Source: Syntrophobacterales bacterium
Lineage (GTDB): Bacteria; Desulfobacterota; Syntrophobacteria; Syntrophobacterales; Thermodesulforhabdaceae
NCBI GenBank assembly: GCA_026417655.1
Contig: JAOACS010000021.1
Span: 1-64,000 of the forward strand
Length of the DNA stretch: 64,000 nt
Reading direction: 5' to 3'
This document shows, one piece after another, positions 36,986-45,291 of the stretch. The notes beneath the pieces were generated by a model that worked only from the letters and a program-made list of their open reading frames with translations, ran no database searches and was not told the DNA's origin. The number at the start of each line of letters is the position of its first letter. The first letter of the stretch is position 1. The translations under genes were made by a program, and so were the position numbers.

Positions 36986-38047
36986 ATGAAAAGGGATGAA
37001 GAGGAAAGAGTGATTAAGCTCGCTGAAACGGTTAGAGCGGCAGGTTGAGCTGCTAAAATCGGGCCTGGAGTGCTCACCGAACTTCTTAAAGATCTTCCTG
37101 TAGCAAGGGATGAGAGAGTTCTTGTGGGACATGAGACCTCTGATGATGCAGGGGTTTTCCTACTTAGTGAACATATAGCTTTAGTCCAGACTGTAGATTT
37201 TCTTACACCCATTGTAAATAACCCCTACGATTTTGGCCGCATCGCTGCAGCGAATGCTCTAAGTGACATTTATGCTATGGGAGCGATTCCCCTTACCGCG
37301 ATGAACATAGTCTGTTTCCCCACAAAGAAGTTGGATCTCCTTTATCTTAGGGAAATCCTTAGAGGAGGTCTTGAGAAAATACACGAAGCTGGAGCTTTTC
37401 TTATAGGTGGTCATAGCGTTGAAGATGATGAAATAAAATACGGTCTCTCTGTAACAGGTATCGCCTCTCCCCAGAGAATATTTACAAATGCGGGAGCCCG
37501 TCAAGGAGACGCTATCGTGATTACAAAGCCTCTTGGAACAGGTATTCTCGCTACAGCCCTCAAAGGAAAACTTATCTCAGATGCCGATATGGAAGAGGCG
37601 GTCGAATGGATGGCAACCCTTAACAAGACAGCTTCAGAGGTTGCAAAAAACTTCTCTGTCCACGGCTGCACCGATGTAACCGGCTTTGGTTTGCTTGGTC
37701 ATCTTCTGGAAATGGCTATTGCAAGCAAAGTAGTGATAAACCTACAAGCATCTTCAATACCCATTTTTCCAAAGGCCTACGAGTTTGCCTCCATGGGAAT
37801 TATTCCGGCAGGAAGTTATACAAATAAAAACTTTTGTTCAGACTATCTAGAGGTGGATCCCTCTATAGATCCAGTTCTTCTTGATATCCTGGCTGATACT
37901 CAAACTTCTGGTGGACTACTCATTAGTCTTCCAACCTCCGAAGCTTACAAGCTGGTAGAGGAATTAAGAGGAAGAGGACTTAGTGTAGCTTCAATCATTG
38001 GCCAGGTAGTAGAGAAAGGAAAGGGGAAAATTATTGTCACAGCCTGA
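36986..38047 (+). CDS. selD: Selenide, water dikinase, selenoprotein form (TGA = Sec21)
   Basis: SelD makes selenophosphate from selenide and ATP. From ATG at 36986 the frame reads MKRDEEERVIKLAETVRAAG, then TGA at 37046-37048, then AAKIGPGVLTELL, which is the family active site (Sec or Cys followed by AAK, Lys catalytic). Total 353 residues including Sec21, the family norm. The ordinary ORF call starts only at 37070, after the TGA, and would drop the catalytic Sec-Lys. The rest (GHETSDDAGVFLL, QTVDFLTPIVNNPYDFG, ADTQTSGGLLISLP) is canonical. A SECIS hairpin follows the TGA. The C terminus converges on and overlaps hdrA by 11 bases. Confidence 0.96.
37061..37075 (+). promoter_or_regulatory. 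bSECIS hairpin in selD
   Basis: GGGC, loop CTGGAGT and GCTC form a 4-bp stem with one G-U wobble, starting 12 nt after the in-frame TGA at 37046-37048. Spacing and 7-base GG-containing loop resemble the fdhA element. A longer alternative stem pairs TGAGC (37046-37050) with GCTCA (37072-37076). Confidence 0.55.
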
Positions 38048-41000
38048 AATCCTCCGTAAAAGCTGTGATTTTTGCAACTGTTTGTTCGTCTGTAAAGAGT
38101 TTAAGTTCTATCGCCTTACCAGGGCAGACCGCTACACAGGCACCACAACCCTGACAAACGGCAGGATCTACGAAGGCCCCCGATCGACTCTCAGTTATAG
38201 AAGGTGCACCGTAGGGGCATGTTCTGACACAAGTAAGACAACGAGCACATCTTTTTGAATTTACAACGGCAATGACTCCCCCTACTGTCATAAACTTCTG
38301 TTTTAGGAAAACCGCTACCCTCGAGGCAGCTCCTTTAGCCTGAGCTATACATTCTTCGAGAAATTTTGGGCCCTGAGCTAGTCCACATATGAAAATACCT
38401 GGAGTTGCAGTATCTATAGGCCTTAACTTCATATGGGCTTCCATTAAAAACCCATCGGAATCTAGGTTAAGCTTGAATATCTTAGAAAGTCTCCCATTTT
38501 CCTCAGGCGGAACAACTCCAGTACTTAGAACTATTAGATCGACAGGAATCCAAATGGATTTTCTAAGCACGGGATCGTCATAGCGTACCCGAAAAATATT
38601 TGATCCTCTTCTGTCCGGATCTTCTTCTACCACCTGAGGAGGTCGCCTTTCATCAAAGCGAAGAAATCTTATACCCATAGCCCTTGCCTTGGCATATAAA
38701 AGCTCCTTAACGCCAAAGGTCCGGATGTCTCTATAGAGAACAGTAATCTGAGCGTCAGGATACATCTCCTTATAGGAGATGGCGTTGGCAACAGCTGTTG
38801 TGCAACATATACGGCTGCAATATGGGTGGCTCTCATTACGGGAACCAACACACTGGATCATGACAATCCTACGAACACCTTCAAGAATCGGGTCACTCAT
38901 AGCCATAGCCTTCTGAAACTCTCTCTGAGAAAGGACTTGGGGTGCTTTGCCTCTTAAAAAGTCATCTCCCCCATACTCTTTTGCACCGGTGGCTATAATA
39001 ATTGCACCGGCTGTGAGGATCTCCTGTCCCTCATTGCCTCTTTTTTGAAGGGTTACCATAAAAGCTCCTGGCCGTCCCTCGCACTTGACTACTTCAGCCT
39101 CAGAAACTACCCGAATAGAGCTTGTGTTCATTACTTCATCTATAAGGCTCTTTACATAATTTTGAACGGAAGCTCCTGAGTGATGAATATAATGCCATTT
39201 TGAGGCATTACCGCCTAAGGCTGAAGTCTTTTCCACAATAGTTACCTGATAATCCTGCCGGGCGAGCTGAAGAGCCGAAACCATACCAGAGGGACCTCCT
39301 CCCACTACAACAACGCTTTGGCAAAGGGGGATCCTAAGTTCTTTCAACGGTTCCAAAAGTCTAGCTTTAGCTACCGCCATTCTCACAAGGTTTTTAGCCT
39401 TCTCTGTAGCCTTCCCAGGATTGTCCCTATGGACCCAAGAACATTGATCGCGAATATTAGCCATCTCAAAAAGATACTTATTTATGCCCGCCTCCCTTAT
39501 AATATTTCGAAATAAAGGTTCGTGGGTTCTAGGAGAACATGAAGCCACAACAATCCGGTTGAGATTATATTCTTCAATCATTTCTTTTATTCGCCGAGTT
39601 CCATCAGAAGCGCAGGCAAAAAGAAGATCCTCTGCCACAATAACATCGGAAAGAGTCCTAGCGTATTGAGAAAGGGTCTTAACATCTACCACACCAGCTA
39701 TGTTTGTACCACAGTGACAAACAAAAACCCCGATTCTTGGTTTATCCAACTCATCGGCCCTTACTTCAGTGGAACTAGTAAATTCCCTCTCATCTTCCCC
39801 TTCTGTCCTAGCAAATTCCTGAAGTGATGAAGCTGCGGAACACGCCTGAACAACGGAATCCGGTATATCCCTAGGTCCCTCTGCCATACCACATACCACG
39901 ACGCCCTTATGCCCTGTTTGAACGGAATCAAAGGGATCTGACTGAATAAAACCGTAACTGTCCCTCCTAAGACCTAGCCTTTCCGACAGTTCCAAGTCAG
40001 GAACGACCCCTACGGAAAGCACAACCAAGTCGAAGATTTCGGTTATAATCTTGTCCGATTCGTCAACATAAGATACCTCGATTTTACCTCCTTTAGGGAC
40101 CTCCACAATACGGGATATGCTGCTTTTTACAAACTTTACGCCGTATTGATTTTTCGCACGTTCATAATATCTTTCAAACCCTTTTCCCATAGCTCTAACA
40201 TCAATAAAAAAGATAGTTGTCTCTAGAGTGGGATCGTGATCTTTAGCAACCATTGCCTGCTTCATGGCATACATACAGCAGACGCTGGAGCAGTAGTCTC
40301 TACCTATGGAGGCATCTCTCGATCCAACACATTGAATCCAGGCTATTTTCTTTGGATGGCTCCCATCCTTAGGGCATCGAAGTTCGCCACCTGTGGGACC
40401 CGAAGCAGCAAGCATTCTCTCAAACTCAAGGCTGGTTACAACATTGGCATAGCGACCGTACCCGTATTCCTGTTTTATTGATGGATCAAAGGGCTTAAAT
40501 CCAGGGGCTAGTACCACACCAACAACGGGAAGATCTATCTCCTCCGGTCTCATTCTATGCTTTACTGCATTCACAAGACAGGCCTCTTCACATCGATAAC
40601 ATTCAGAGCAAATACCGCACTCTAGGCACCTTTGAGCCTCCTTTTGGGCCTCTTCTTCTGAAAAACCCAAAAAGACCTCTTTGAAAGAGTTTATGCGTTC
40701 TTCTAAAGGGATTTTCGAATACCCTATCCGTCTCTTACTAGGCTTTACCCGGAAAGGCTTTTCAGGCACGGGAAGAAAATAATCCCTCCCCTCGACCAGA
40801 TCCTTCCCCTGTAACAGCCCATCAATAGATATGGCAGCCTCCTTGGCTGAACCTATTGCAAGAACAACTGTTGCAGGTCCAAAAACTGCGTCCCCAGCGG
40901 CAAATATACCAGGGACAGAGGTTTCATAGGTTTTAGGATTAACCCAAATAGTGCCCCATTTATCAAGCCTTAGTCTAGTATCAGGTGGTTCAAGTTGGAG

Positions 41001-42500
41001 CATCGGAAACTCAACACGTTGTCCAACGGCGGCTATCACCGTATCTACCTCCAACTCAAAAAAACTTCCTTCAATAGGAATAGGACGTCTTCTTCCACTT
41101 TCGTCTGGGGGACCAAGCTCCATGCGAATACACTTAACTCCACAGACCCTTCCCCTTTCATCTCCTAAAATCTCTACACATCCGGTGAGATATTCAATGT
41201 GGATCCCCTCTTCCTCAACCTCTTCAAGATCTTCCCACACAACGGGCATCTCAACCCTACTTCTTCGATAAAGAATAATCACCTCCTCTACGCCTAGGCG
41301 TCGAGCGGTCATGGCAGCATCGAGAGCAACACTTCCTCCACCTATAATGGCTACCCTTTTACCGACCTCTGGCGGATTTCCACAGGAGACGGCCTTTAGG
41401 AAATGAATTCCAGCGTAAACGTTTTGAAGATTCTCTCCAGGGATGTTGAGTGGAATCGGTTTCCAGGCTCCTATTCCAATAAAGATAGCGTCAAAACCTT
41501 CCTGCCTAAGTTGGTGTAAAGTAAAATCTCTTCCCCAGGTTGTATTAGTCTTGAATACAACGCCCAGCCGCTCAACAATTTCTATTTCCCTTCTGACCAC
41601 CTCACGATCAAGCCTAAAGGGAGGAATACCGTATTGAAGAAGACCTCCAGGCTTTTCAAGGGCTTCGAAGACAACCACATCGTAACCTTCAACAGCGAGA
41701 TAGTAAGCAGCTGTAAGACCAGCAGGTCCCGCTCCAATGACAGCAACTCTTTTGCCCTTTGGGGGTTTTTTTTCCGGGATGTAGGGATCTGAAGAAAACA
41801 AGTCCAAATCTGCAACAAAACGTTTCAGTTTCTCAATGGCTACCGGATCATCCTGTCTTCCTCTATAACAGGCAGTCTCACAGGGATGAGGACATATCCG
41901 GCCACAGACTCCAGGAAAGGGATTATCTCGTTTTATAAGTTTTACGGCCTCCCTATAGAGTCCCTTCCGTATAAGGGCTATGAACCCTTCAATACTTATA
42001 CCCGATGGACAGGCAGCTTTACAGGGGGCTGTTCCTGCTTTGTCTATTGCATAGGCTGGAGGAATGGCTTGAGGGAAATGTTTATAGGTAGCTCGTCTTA
42101 TTGAAAGACCCTGGTTAAAGGTATCAGGGATTTCAATGGGGCATACCTCAGCACACTGGCCACAGGCCGTACATAGATCCTCATCGATGAAACGAGGAAG
42201 CTTTCTAATTCTCAGGATAAATTTTCCCGGTTCCCCCTTAAGATCAAGAACCTCTGATCGAGCGAAAATCTCAATATCAGGGTGGGCATTCAACTCAAGA
42301 AACTTAGGAGAAATCATACAGGTTGAACAATCGTTAGTGGGAAAGGTTTTATCCAGCTTGGCCATGTTTCCGCCAATACTTACATCCTTTTCGATCAGAT
42401 AGACGTGGAAACCACTATTTGCAAGCTCGATGCTCGCCTGTATACCAGCGATCCCCCCACCTACAACAGCTACAGCTGGTTTAGAAATTTTTCCCTTCAT
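38037..42500 (-). CDS. hdrA: Giant HdrA-like flavoprotein: HdrA, GltD insert, second HdrA
   Basis: A 1487-residue soluble electron-bifurcating-type protein. Residues 1-150 are the HdrA N terminus (VVGGGIAGIQASIELA, NDCSTCMISPKF) with a ferredoxin motif (CTACGQCAEVCP). About 155-650 is a complete GltD-like NAD(P)H/FAD module: PCKAACPSGISIEGF, CGRICPHPCETAC, IGAGPAGLTAAYY, GGGSVALDAAM and GIFAAGDAV. About 650-900 resumes the interrupted HdrA (CVGSRDASIGRDYCSSVCCMY). About 920-1487 is a second full HdrA (ASCSPRTHEPLF, VVVGGGPSGMVSA, CVGSRNESHPYCSRICCTT) ending in two 4Fe-4S motifs (CARCLTCVRTCP, CQGCGACVAVCP). The architecture implies that NAD(P)H enters by the insert; true donors and acceptors are unknown. 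GAGAGGA before the ATG. Confidence 0.95.
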   Translation of the reverse strand: MKGKISKPAVAVVGGGIAGIQASIELANSGFHVYLIEKDVSIGGNMAKLDKTFPTNDCSTCMISPKFLELNAHPDIEIFARSEVLDLKGEPGKFILRIRKLPRFIDEDLCTACGQCAEVCPIEIPDTFNQGLSIRRATYKHFPQAIPPAYAIDKAGTAPCKAACPSGISIEGFIALIRKGLYREAVKLIKRDNPFPGVCGRICPHPCETACYRGRQDDPVAIEKLKRFVADLDLFSSDPYIPEKKPPKGKRVAVIGAGPAGLTAAYYLAVEGYDVVVFEALEKPGGLLQYGIPPFRLDREVVRREIEIVERLGVVFKTNTTWGRDFTLHQLRQEGFDAIFIGIGAWKPIPLNIPGENLQNVYAGIHFLKAVSCGNPPEVGKRVAIIGGGSVALDAAMTARRLGVEEVIILYRRSRVEMPVVWEDLEEVEEEGIHIEYLTGCVEILGDERGRVCGVKCIRMELGPPDESGRRRPIPIEGSFFELEVDTVIAAVGQRVEFPMLQLEPPDTRLRLDKWGTIWVNPKTYETSVPGIFAAGDAVFGPATVVLAIGSAKEAAISIDGLLQGKDLVEGRDYFLPVPEKPFRVKPSKRRIGYSKIPLEERINSFKEVFLGFSEEEAQKEAQRCLECGICSECYRCEEACLVNAVKHRMRPEEIDLPVVGVVLAPGFKPFDPSIKQEYGYGRYANVVTSLEFERMLAASGPTGGELRCPKDGSHPKKIAWIQCVGSRDASIGRDYCSSVCCMYAMKQAMVAKDHDPTLETTIFFIDVRAMGKGFERYYERAKNQYGVKFVKSSISRIVEVPKGGKIEVSYVDESDKIITEIFDLVVLSVGVVPDLELSERLGLRRDSYGFIQSDPFDSVQTGHKGVVVCGMAEGPRDIPDSVVQACSAASSLQEFARTEGEDEREFTSSTEVRADELDKPRIGVFVCHCGTNIAGVVDVKTLSQYARTLSDVIVAEDLLFACASDGTRRIKEMIEEYNLNRIVVASCSPRTHEPLFRNIIREAGINKYLFEMANIRDQCSWVHRDNPGKATEKAKNLVRMAVAKARLLEPLKELRIPLCQSVVVVGGGPSGMVSALQLARQDYQVTIVEKTSALGGNASKWHYIHHSGASVQNYVKSLIDEVMNTSSIRVVSEAEVVKCEGRPGAFMVTLQKRGNEGQEILTAGAIIIATGAKEYGGDDFLRGKAPQVLSQREFQKAMAMSDPILEGVRRIVMIQCVGSRNESHPYCSRICCTTAVANAISYKEMYPDAQITVLYRDIRTFGVKELLYAKARAMGIRFLRFDERRPPQVVEEDPDRRGSNIFRVRYDDPVLRKSIWIPVDLIVLSTGVVPPEENGRLSKIFKLNLDSDGFLMEAHMKLRPIDTATPGIFICGLAQGPKFLEECIAQAKGAASRVAVFLKQKFMTVGGVIAVVNSKRCARCLTCVRTCPYGAPSITESRSGAFVDPAVCQGCGACVAVCPGKAIELKLFTDEQTVAKITAFTEDFRL

Positions 42501-42519
42501 AGCCTATCCTCTCTCAATA

Positions 42520-42547
42520 AAACAAAAGCGACCCGTAGCGGATCGCT
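42520..42547 (-). terminator. Terminator-like hairpin between hdrB and hdrA
   Basis: On the minus strand AGCGATCCG, loop CTA and CGGGTCGCT form an eight-pair stem with one mismatch, followed by TTTTGTTTT, 20 bases before the hdrA ATG. It has the look of an intrinsic terminator inside an operon: possibly an attenuator, or a processing or stability element that sets different hdrCB and hdrA levels. Confidence 0.5.
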
Positions 42548-42589
42548 CCCTTATATTAATCCCCCTCAAAATGTGTTAGTTGCGAAAGA

Positions 42590-43450
42590 CTATATAAGAC
42601 CACACTCTCGTAAAGTAGGTAGTGGGTCAACAACGTGTCTGGAAAGCCAGCCAATCTGGCGTTCATCACCAAAAGCAAGGTTTATCAATTCAGTGAAATA
42701 AAAGACCGGAATATGGTAACGCTCGCCAAAATATTCCGATATTTGATCCTGGTACATATCGAGATTTGCATGACACATCTGACAAGAGACCACTATACCG
42801 TTTGCTTCCTGAGCAATAGCTCGGTCGTAAAGTTTTTTTACAAGAACAAAAACCAAATCAGGACGAGCCACAACGTGGCTTGCTCCACAGCAATCAGTCT
42901 TAAAGGGCCAGTCTATAGCCGTGGCACCAAGAGTCTCCACAAGTCTATCCATCTGGGTCGGATTTTCGTGATTTTGTGCATCGGTAATTCTTGGTGGTCG
43001 ATTCACCATACAGCCATAATAGGAGACTAGTTTAAGCCCTTCTAAGGGTTTCTTTACTAAAGAAGATATGCCTTTTAACATATCCGGTGTTGTAAGGTAG
43101 GCGAGAAGATCATGGATCTTTATAGTCCCCTTGAAAGGATACTTTTTCGTAAGCTCTGGATGAGTGTTTTTAAGGAGATGCTTCTCTGTTGTCTTTAAAC
43201 GATTAAAACAGAGAGCACAGGGGACCACCACATCAAGTCCTCTTTTCTCAGCAAGTACAAGATTTCTTGCGGGAAATTCTAGAGCCAAAAATTCATCCAA
43301 ACTATGGGCTGCTGTTGCCCCACAACATATCCAATTTTCAAGTTCTATTAAATTCACACCAAGGCGTGAACAGGCAATCTCTAGAGAATCCCTATAATCT
43401 TGGGCTGTTCCTTCCAAAGAGCAGCCGGGATACAGAGTTACATCTACCAT
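42590..43450 (-). CDS. hdrB: HdrB-like subunit with two CCG domains
   Basis: A 286-residue protein with two cysteine-rich CCG domains that in methanogen HdrB hold the unusual non-cubane 4Fe-4S clusters where the disulfide is reduced. First set: YPGCSLEG, WICCGATAAH and PCALCFNRL; second set: YYGCMVNRPP, DCCGASHVVARP and CQMCHANLD. No membrane helix. It functions with the HdrC just upstream (18 bases) and the giant HdrA downstream. The natural substrate in a non-methanogen is unknown; DsrC trisulfide is one proposal in sulfate reducers. Confidence 0.94.
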   Translation of the reverse strand: MVDVTLYPGCSLEGTAQDYRDSLEIACSRLGVNLIELENWICCGATAAHSLDEFLALEFPARNLVLAEKRGLDVVVPCALCFNRLKTTEKHLLKNTHPELTKKYPFKGTIKIHDLLAYLTTPDMLKGISSLVKKPLEGLKLVSYYGCMVNRPPRITDAQNHENPTQMDRLVETLGATAIDWPFKTDCCGASHVVARPDLVFVLVKKLYDRAIAQEANGIVVSCQMCHANLDMYQDQISEYFGERYHIPVFYFTELINLAFGDERQIGWLSRHVVDPLPTLRECGLI

Positions 43451-43468
43451 AATAAGATCTCCTCAAAA

Positions 43469-44068
43469 CTAATGCGCTTCAGTTCCAACGGTATGACCAT
43501 TTATATTAACTCGTGATGGAAATAACCGCATCCTACGATTCCTTAAGAGAAATAGACCCAACTTAACATCACGCCATAATGAACCACTTTCTAGCTTTTG
43601 CTTCCAGGCACCAGATCTTAGTAGATAATCGGCAAGGATCTTCGGTTCATGAACCCTTCCATTCTTAAGCATGTTCTCGAAGAAAACCCTATGAAAGGCA
43701 TAACTCCAATTATCTTTATGACTTACTACGGCCTGTTTGTGAGCCTTCTGTTTTAAATAATCCATAACACCGGCAATATCTATACCATTTGGGCATCTAG
43801 TTGTGCAGGTTTCGCAGGAAGAACAAACCCAGATAGTTCGGCTCCTTAGGGCTTCCTCTTCTTGTCCTAATATAATAAGCCTTATAATCTGGTCAGGATA
43901 ATAATCCATAGCAAAGGTCAAAGGACATCCATTGGTGCATTTCCTACATTGAAAACAGGAAAGCACAGGATTTCCGGTTTCTCGGAAAATCTCTTCTGCT
44001 AGGGAGAAGTTAATCTCCCTTGGCACGTCCTGTATAACTTCCTGCCGTTGAACGTATTCTGCCATCAT
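43469..44068 (-). CDS. hdrC: HdrC-like 4Fe-4S subunit
   Basis: A 199-residue ferredoxin-like protein with two cluster motifs, CFQCRKCTNGCP (about residue 38) and CSSCETCTTRCP (about 81), flanking helices typical of HdrC. It passes electrons from HdrA to HdrB. Adjacent ATGs at 44068 and 44065 are both possible starts; GGAGGGAG lies just before. First gene of the hdrCBA run; it is separated from the GcvH-like gene by 133 bases, so it may also have its own promoter. Confidence 0.93.
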   Translation of the reverse strand: MMAEYVQRQEVIQDVPREINFSLAEEIFRETGNPVLSCFQCRKCTNGCPLTFAMDYYPDQIIRLIILGQEEEALRSRTIWVCSSCETCTTRCPNGIDIAGVMDYLKQKAHKQAVVSHKDNWSYAFHRVFFENMLKNGRVHEPKILADYLLRSGAWKQKLESGSLWRDVKLGLFLLRNRRMRLFPSRVNINGHTVGTEAH

Positions 44069-44201
44069 AGGAATTCTCCCTCCCTCTAGATCAGGAGACA
44101 GACCAATAAAACCTTTCCCCCTCCCGAAAATACATAGCCTATTCTGGCCAACCGTTTAAAAATTTTCAATCTAATTCGATATATTAGCATTATAGCCTTC
44201 C

Positions 44202-45098
44202 CTACTTCCTTATCAAGAACTTTTCAACCACTCTATCCCATCCAATGGATCTCATATTTCCATAAATATCCTCAGATCGTTCACCACCCGTTGCTGCTAT
44301 CGCAACTTCATAGATCTCATCAACAAGTTGATCTAACCTGGCGGCTTCCATCTTAAGCCAATTTTCCGCGTCTTCATAATGCATAAGTCTCTCCGACACT
44401 GAAGGGAGATTCTCAGGCTCTATCATAAGAAGCCATCCCTCCCCGTAGGGATCATCCTTGGCAATACCTGGATCAAAAATGACTTTGTAATTTCTGGCAA
44501 CTACCTTACCACTCACTGGGGACATTACCGGTGAAGTTTTATCACCACGGCGTAAGACCCATCCCTTCCCGGAAGCTATGACCTGTGCACCGATCTCAGG
44601 AAGAGATATTTCATCGGGAAATCCAACAAGCTTCCAGGCGAAATCATCCATTCCAACTCTCACAAACCCACCATACTCCATCCTCGCCCAGCTATGACCA
44701 GGATGGTACAAGTAGTCTACTGCCAAGTTAAAGCCAGAAATCTTCAACATCCTGATAACACCGGGAAATTCGACAAGTTGCCTTTCATAAAGCTCCTGAT
44801 CGAATTCGCATCTTGCACAGGCATAGGCATAACTACAGGCTCTCACATTCACATTGCCAGTCAACATATGACGACATTGCTTCTCGGGAAATTTGTCTAA
44901 CATTTCTTTCCGCCAACTATTAAGCCCCCCATCTTCCTTTAAAGCCCTTTGCATAGCTTTATCAAATGAACAGCTCATACAATCATAGACATTATGACAA
45001 AGTTTAAAATCCACAATGCCTGCCCGCATCCAGATGCACTGTTGCTCCTGAATACCAAACACTACCTTCTTTACTTTCCTAGTAACCCTTGTTCTCAT
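44202..45098 (-). CDS. GcvH/lipoyl-carrier-like protein with Cys-rich repeats
   Basis: A 298-residue protein. The N-terminal 110 residues hold two copies of a C..M..G....C...Y.C..C.FD repeat (QQCIWMRAGIVDFKLC with CMSCSFD, and KQCRHMLTGNVNVRAC with CARCEFD), eight Cys in all, which may bind metal or a cluster. The C-terminal half (about 130-240) is a glycine cleavage H-like barrel (YHPGHSWARME, RVGMDDFAWKLVG, SPVSGKVVARN). A Lys in GDKTSPVMSPVSG lies close to, but one residue off, the usual lipoyl-Lys position. Start 45098 has AAGGAGG. It is first behind a sigma-54 promoter and faces the kinase gene. Unlike true GcvH, no GcvP/T is nearby. Confidence 0.82.
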   Translation of the reverse strand: MRTRVTRKVKKVVFGIQEQQCIWMRAGIVDFKLCHNVYDCMSCSFDKAMQRALKEDGGLNSWRKEMLDKFPEKQCRHMLTGNVNVRACSYAYACARCEFDQELYERQLVEFPGVIRMLKISGFNLAVDYLYHPGHSWARMEYGGFVRVGMDDFAWKLVGFPDEISLPEIGAQVIASGKGWVLRRGDKTSPVMSPVSGKVVARNYKVIFDPGIAKDDPYGEGWLLMIEPENLPSVSERLMHYEDAENWLKMEAARLDQLVDEIYEVAIAATGGERSEDIYGNMRSIGWDRVVEKFLIRK

Positions 45099-45135
45099 CG
45101 GAAATCCTCCTTTCCGACTCTCCAGGGGCATTTGG

Positions 45136-45151
45136 AGCAATATATGTGCCA
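45136..45151 (-). promoter_or_regulatory. Sigma-54 (-24/-12) promoter upstream of the GcvH-like gene
   Basis: On the minus strand TGGCACATATATTGCT matches the sigma-54 consensus TGGCACG-N4-TTGC(A/T), with GG and GC separated by exactly 10 bases. The transcription start would fall near 45126, about 28 bases before the ATG at 45098. It faces away from the kinase gene, and a sigma-54 activator is encoded just beyond. Confidence 0.85.
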
Positions 45152-45226
45152 CGGGCAGAATCTCCAATTGGACTCTGATTTAAAGGCACAAAACCTATTT
45201 CAATATTGACAAAACTACTTGAAAAG

Positions 45227-45258
45227 GTGATGAATTTTTATACAAAGTGATGTAATTT
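45227..45258. repeat. Paired direct repeat, candidate activator site
   Basis: GTGATGAATTT (45227-45237) and GTGATGTAATTT (45247-45258) repeat with start points 20 bases apart, two helical turns. They lie about 100-130 bases upstream of the sigma-54 start, where enhancer-binding proteins usually bind, and just before the kinase gene. Possible sites for the neighbouring NtrC-type regulator. Confidence 0.4.
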
Positions 45259-45291
45259 GCTACAGTTTAAAACTTCTTAAGTGAGGATGAA

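Noticed and set aside
38037-42500. Search for Sec or fused-gene artefact in hdrA
   Set aside because: The frame is open without TGA, all expected Cys are present, and domain boundaries are clean.
45205-45246. TTGACA near 45205 as a sigma-70 promoter for the kinase gene
   Set aside because: The best -10 (TATACA) is about 27 bases away, and other pairings have poor spacing.
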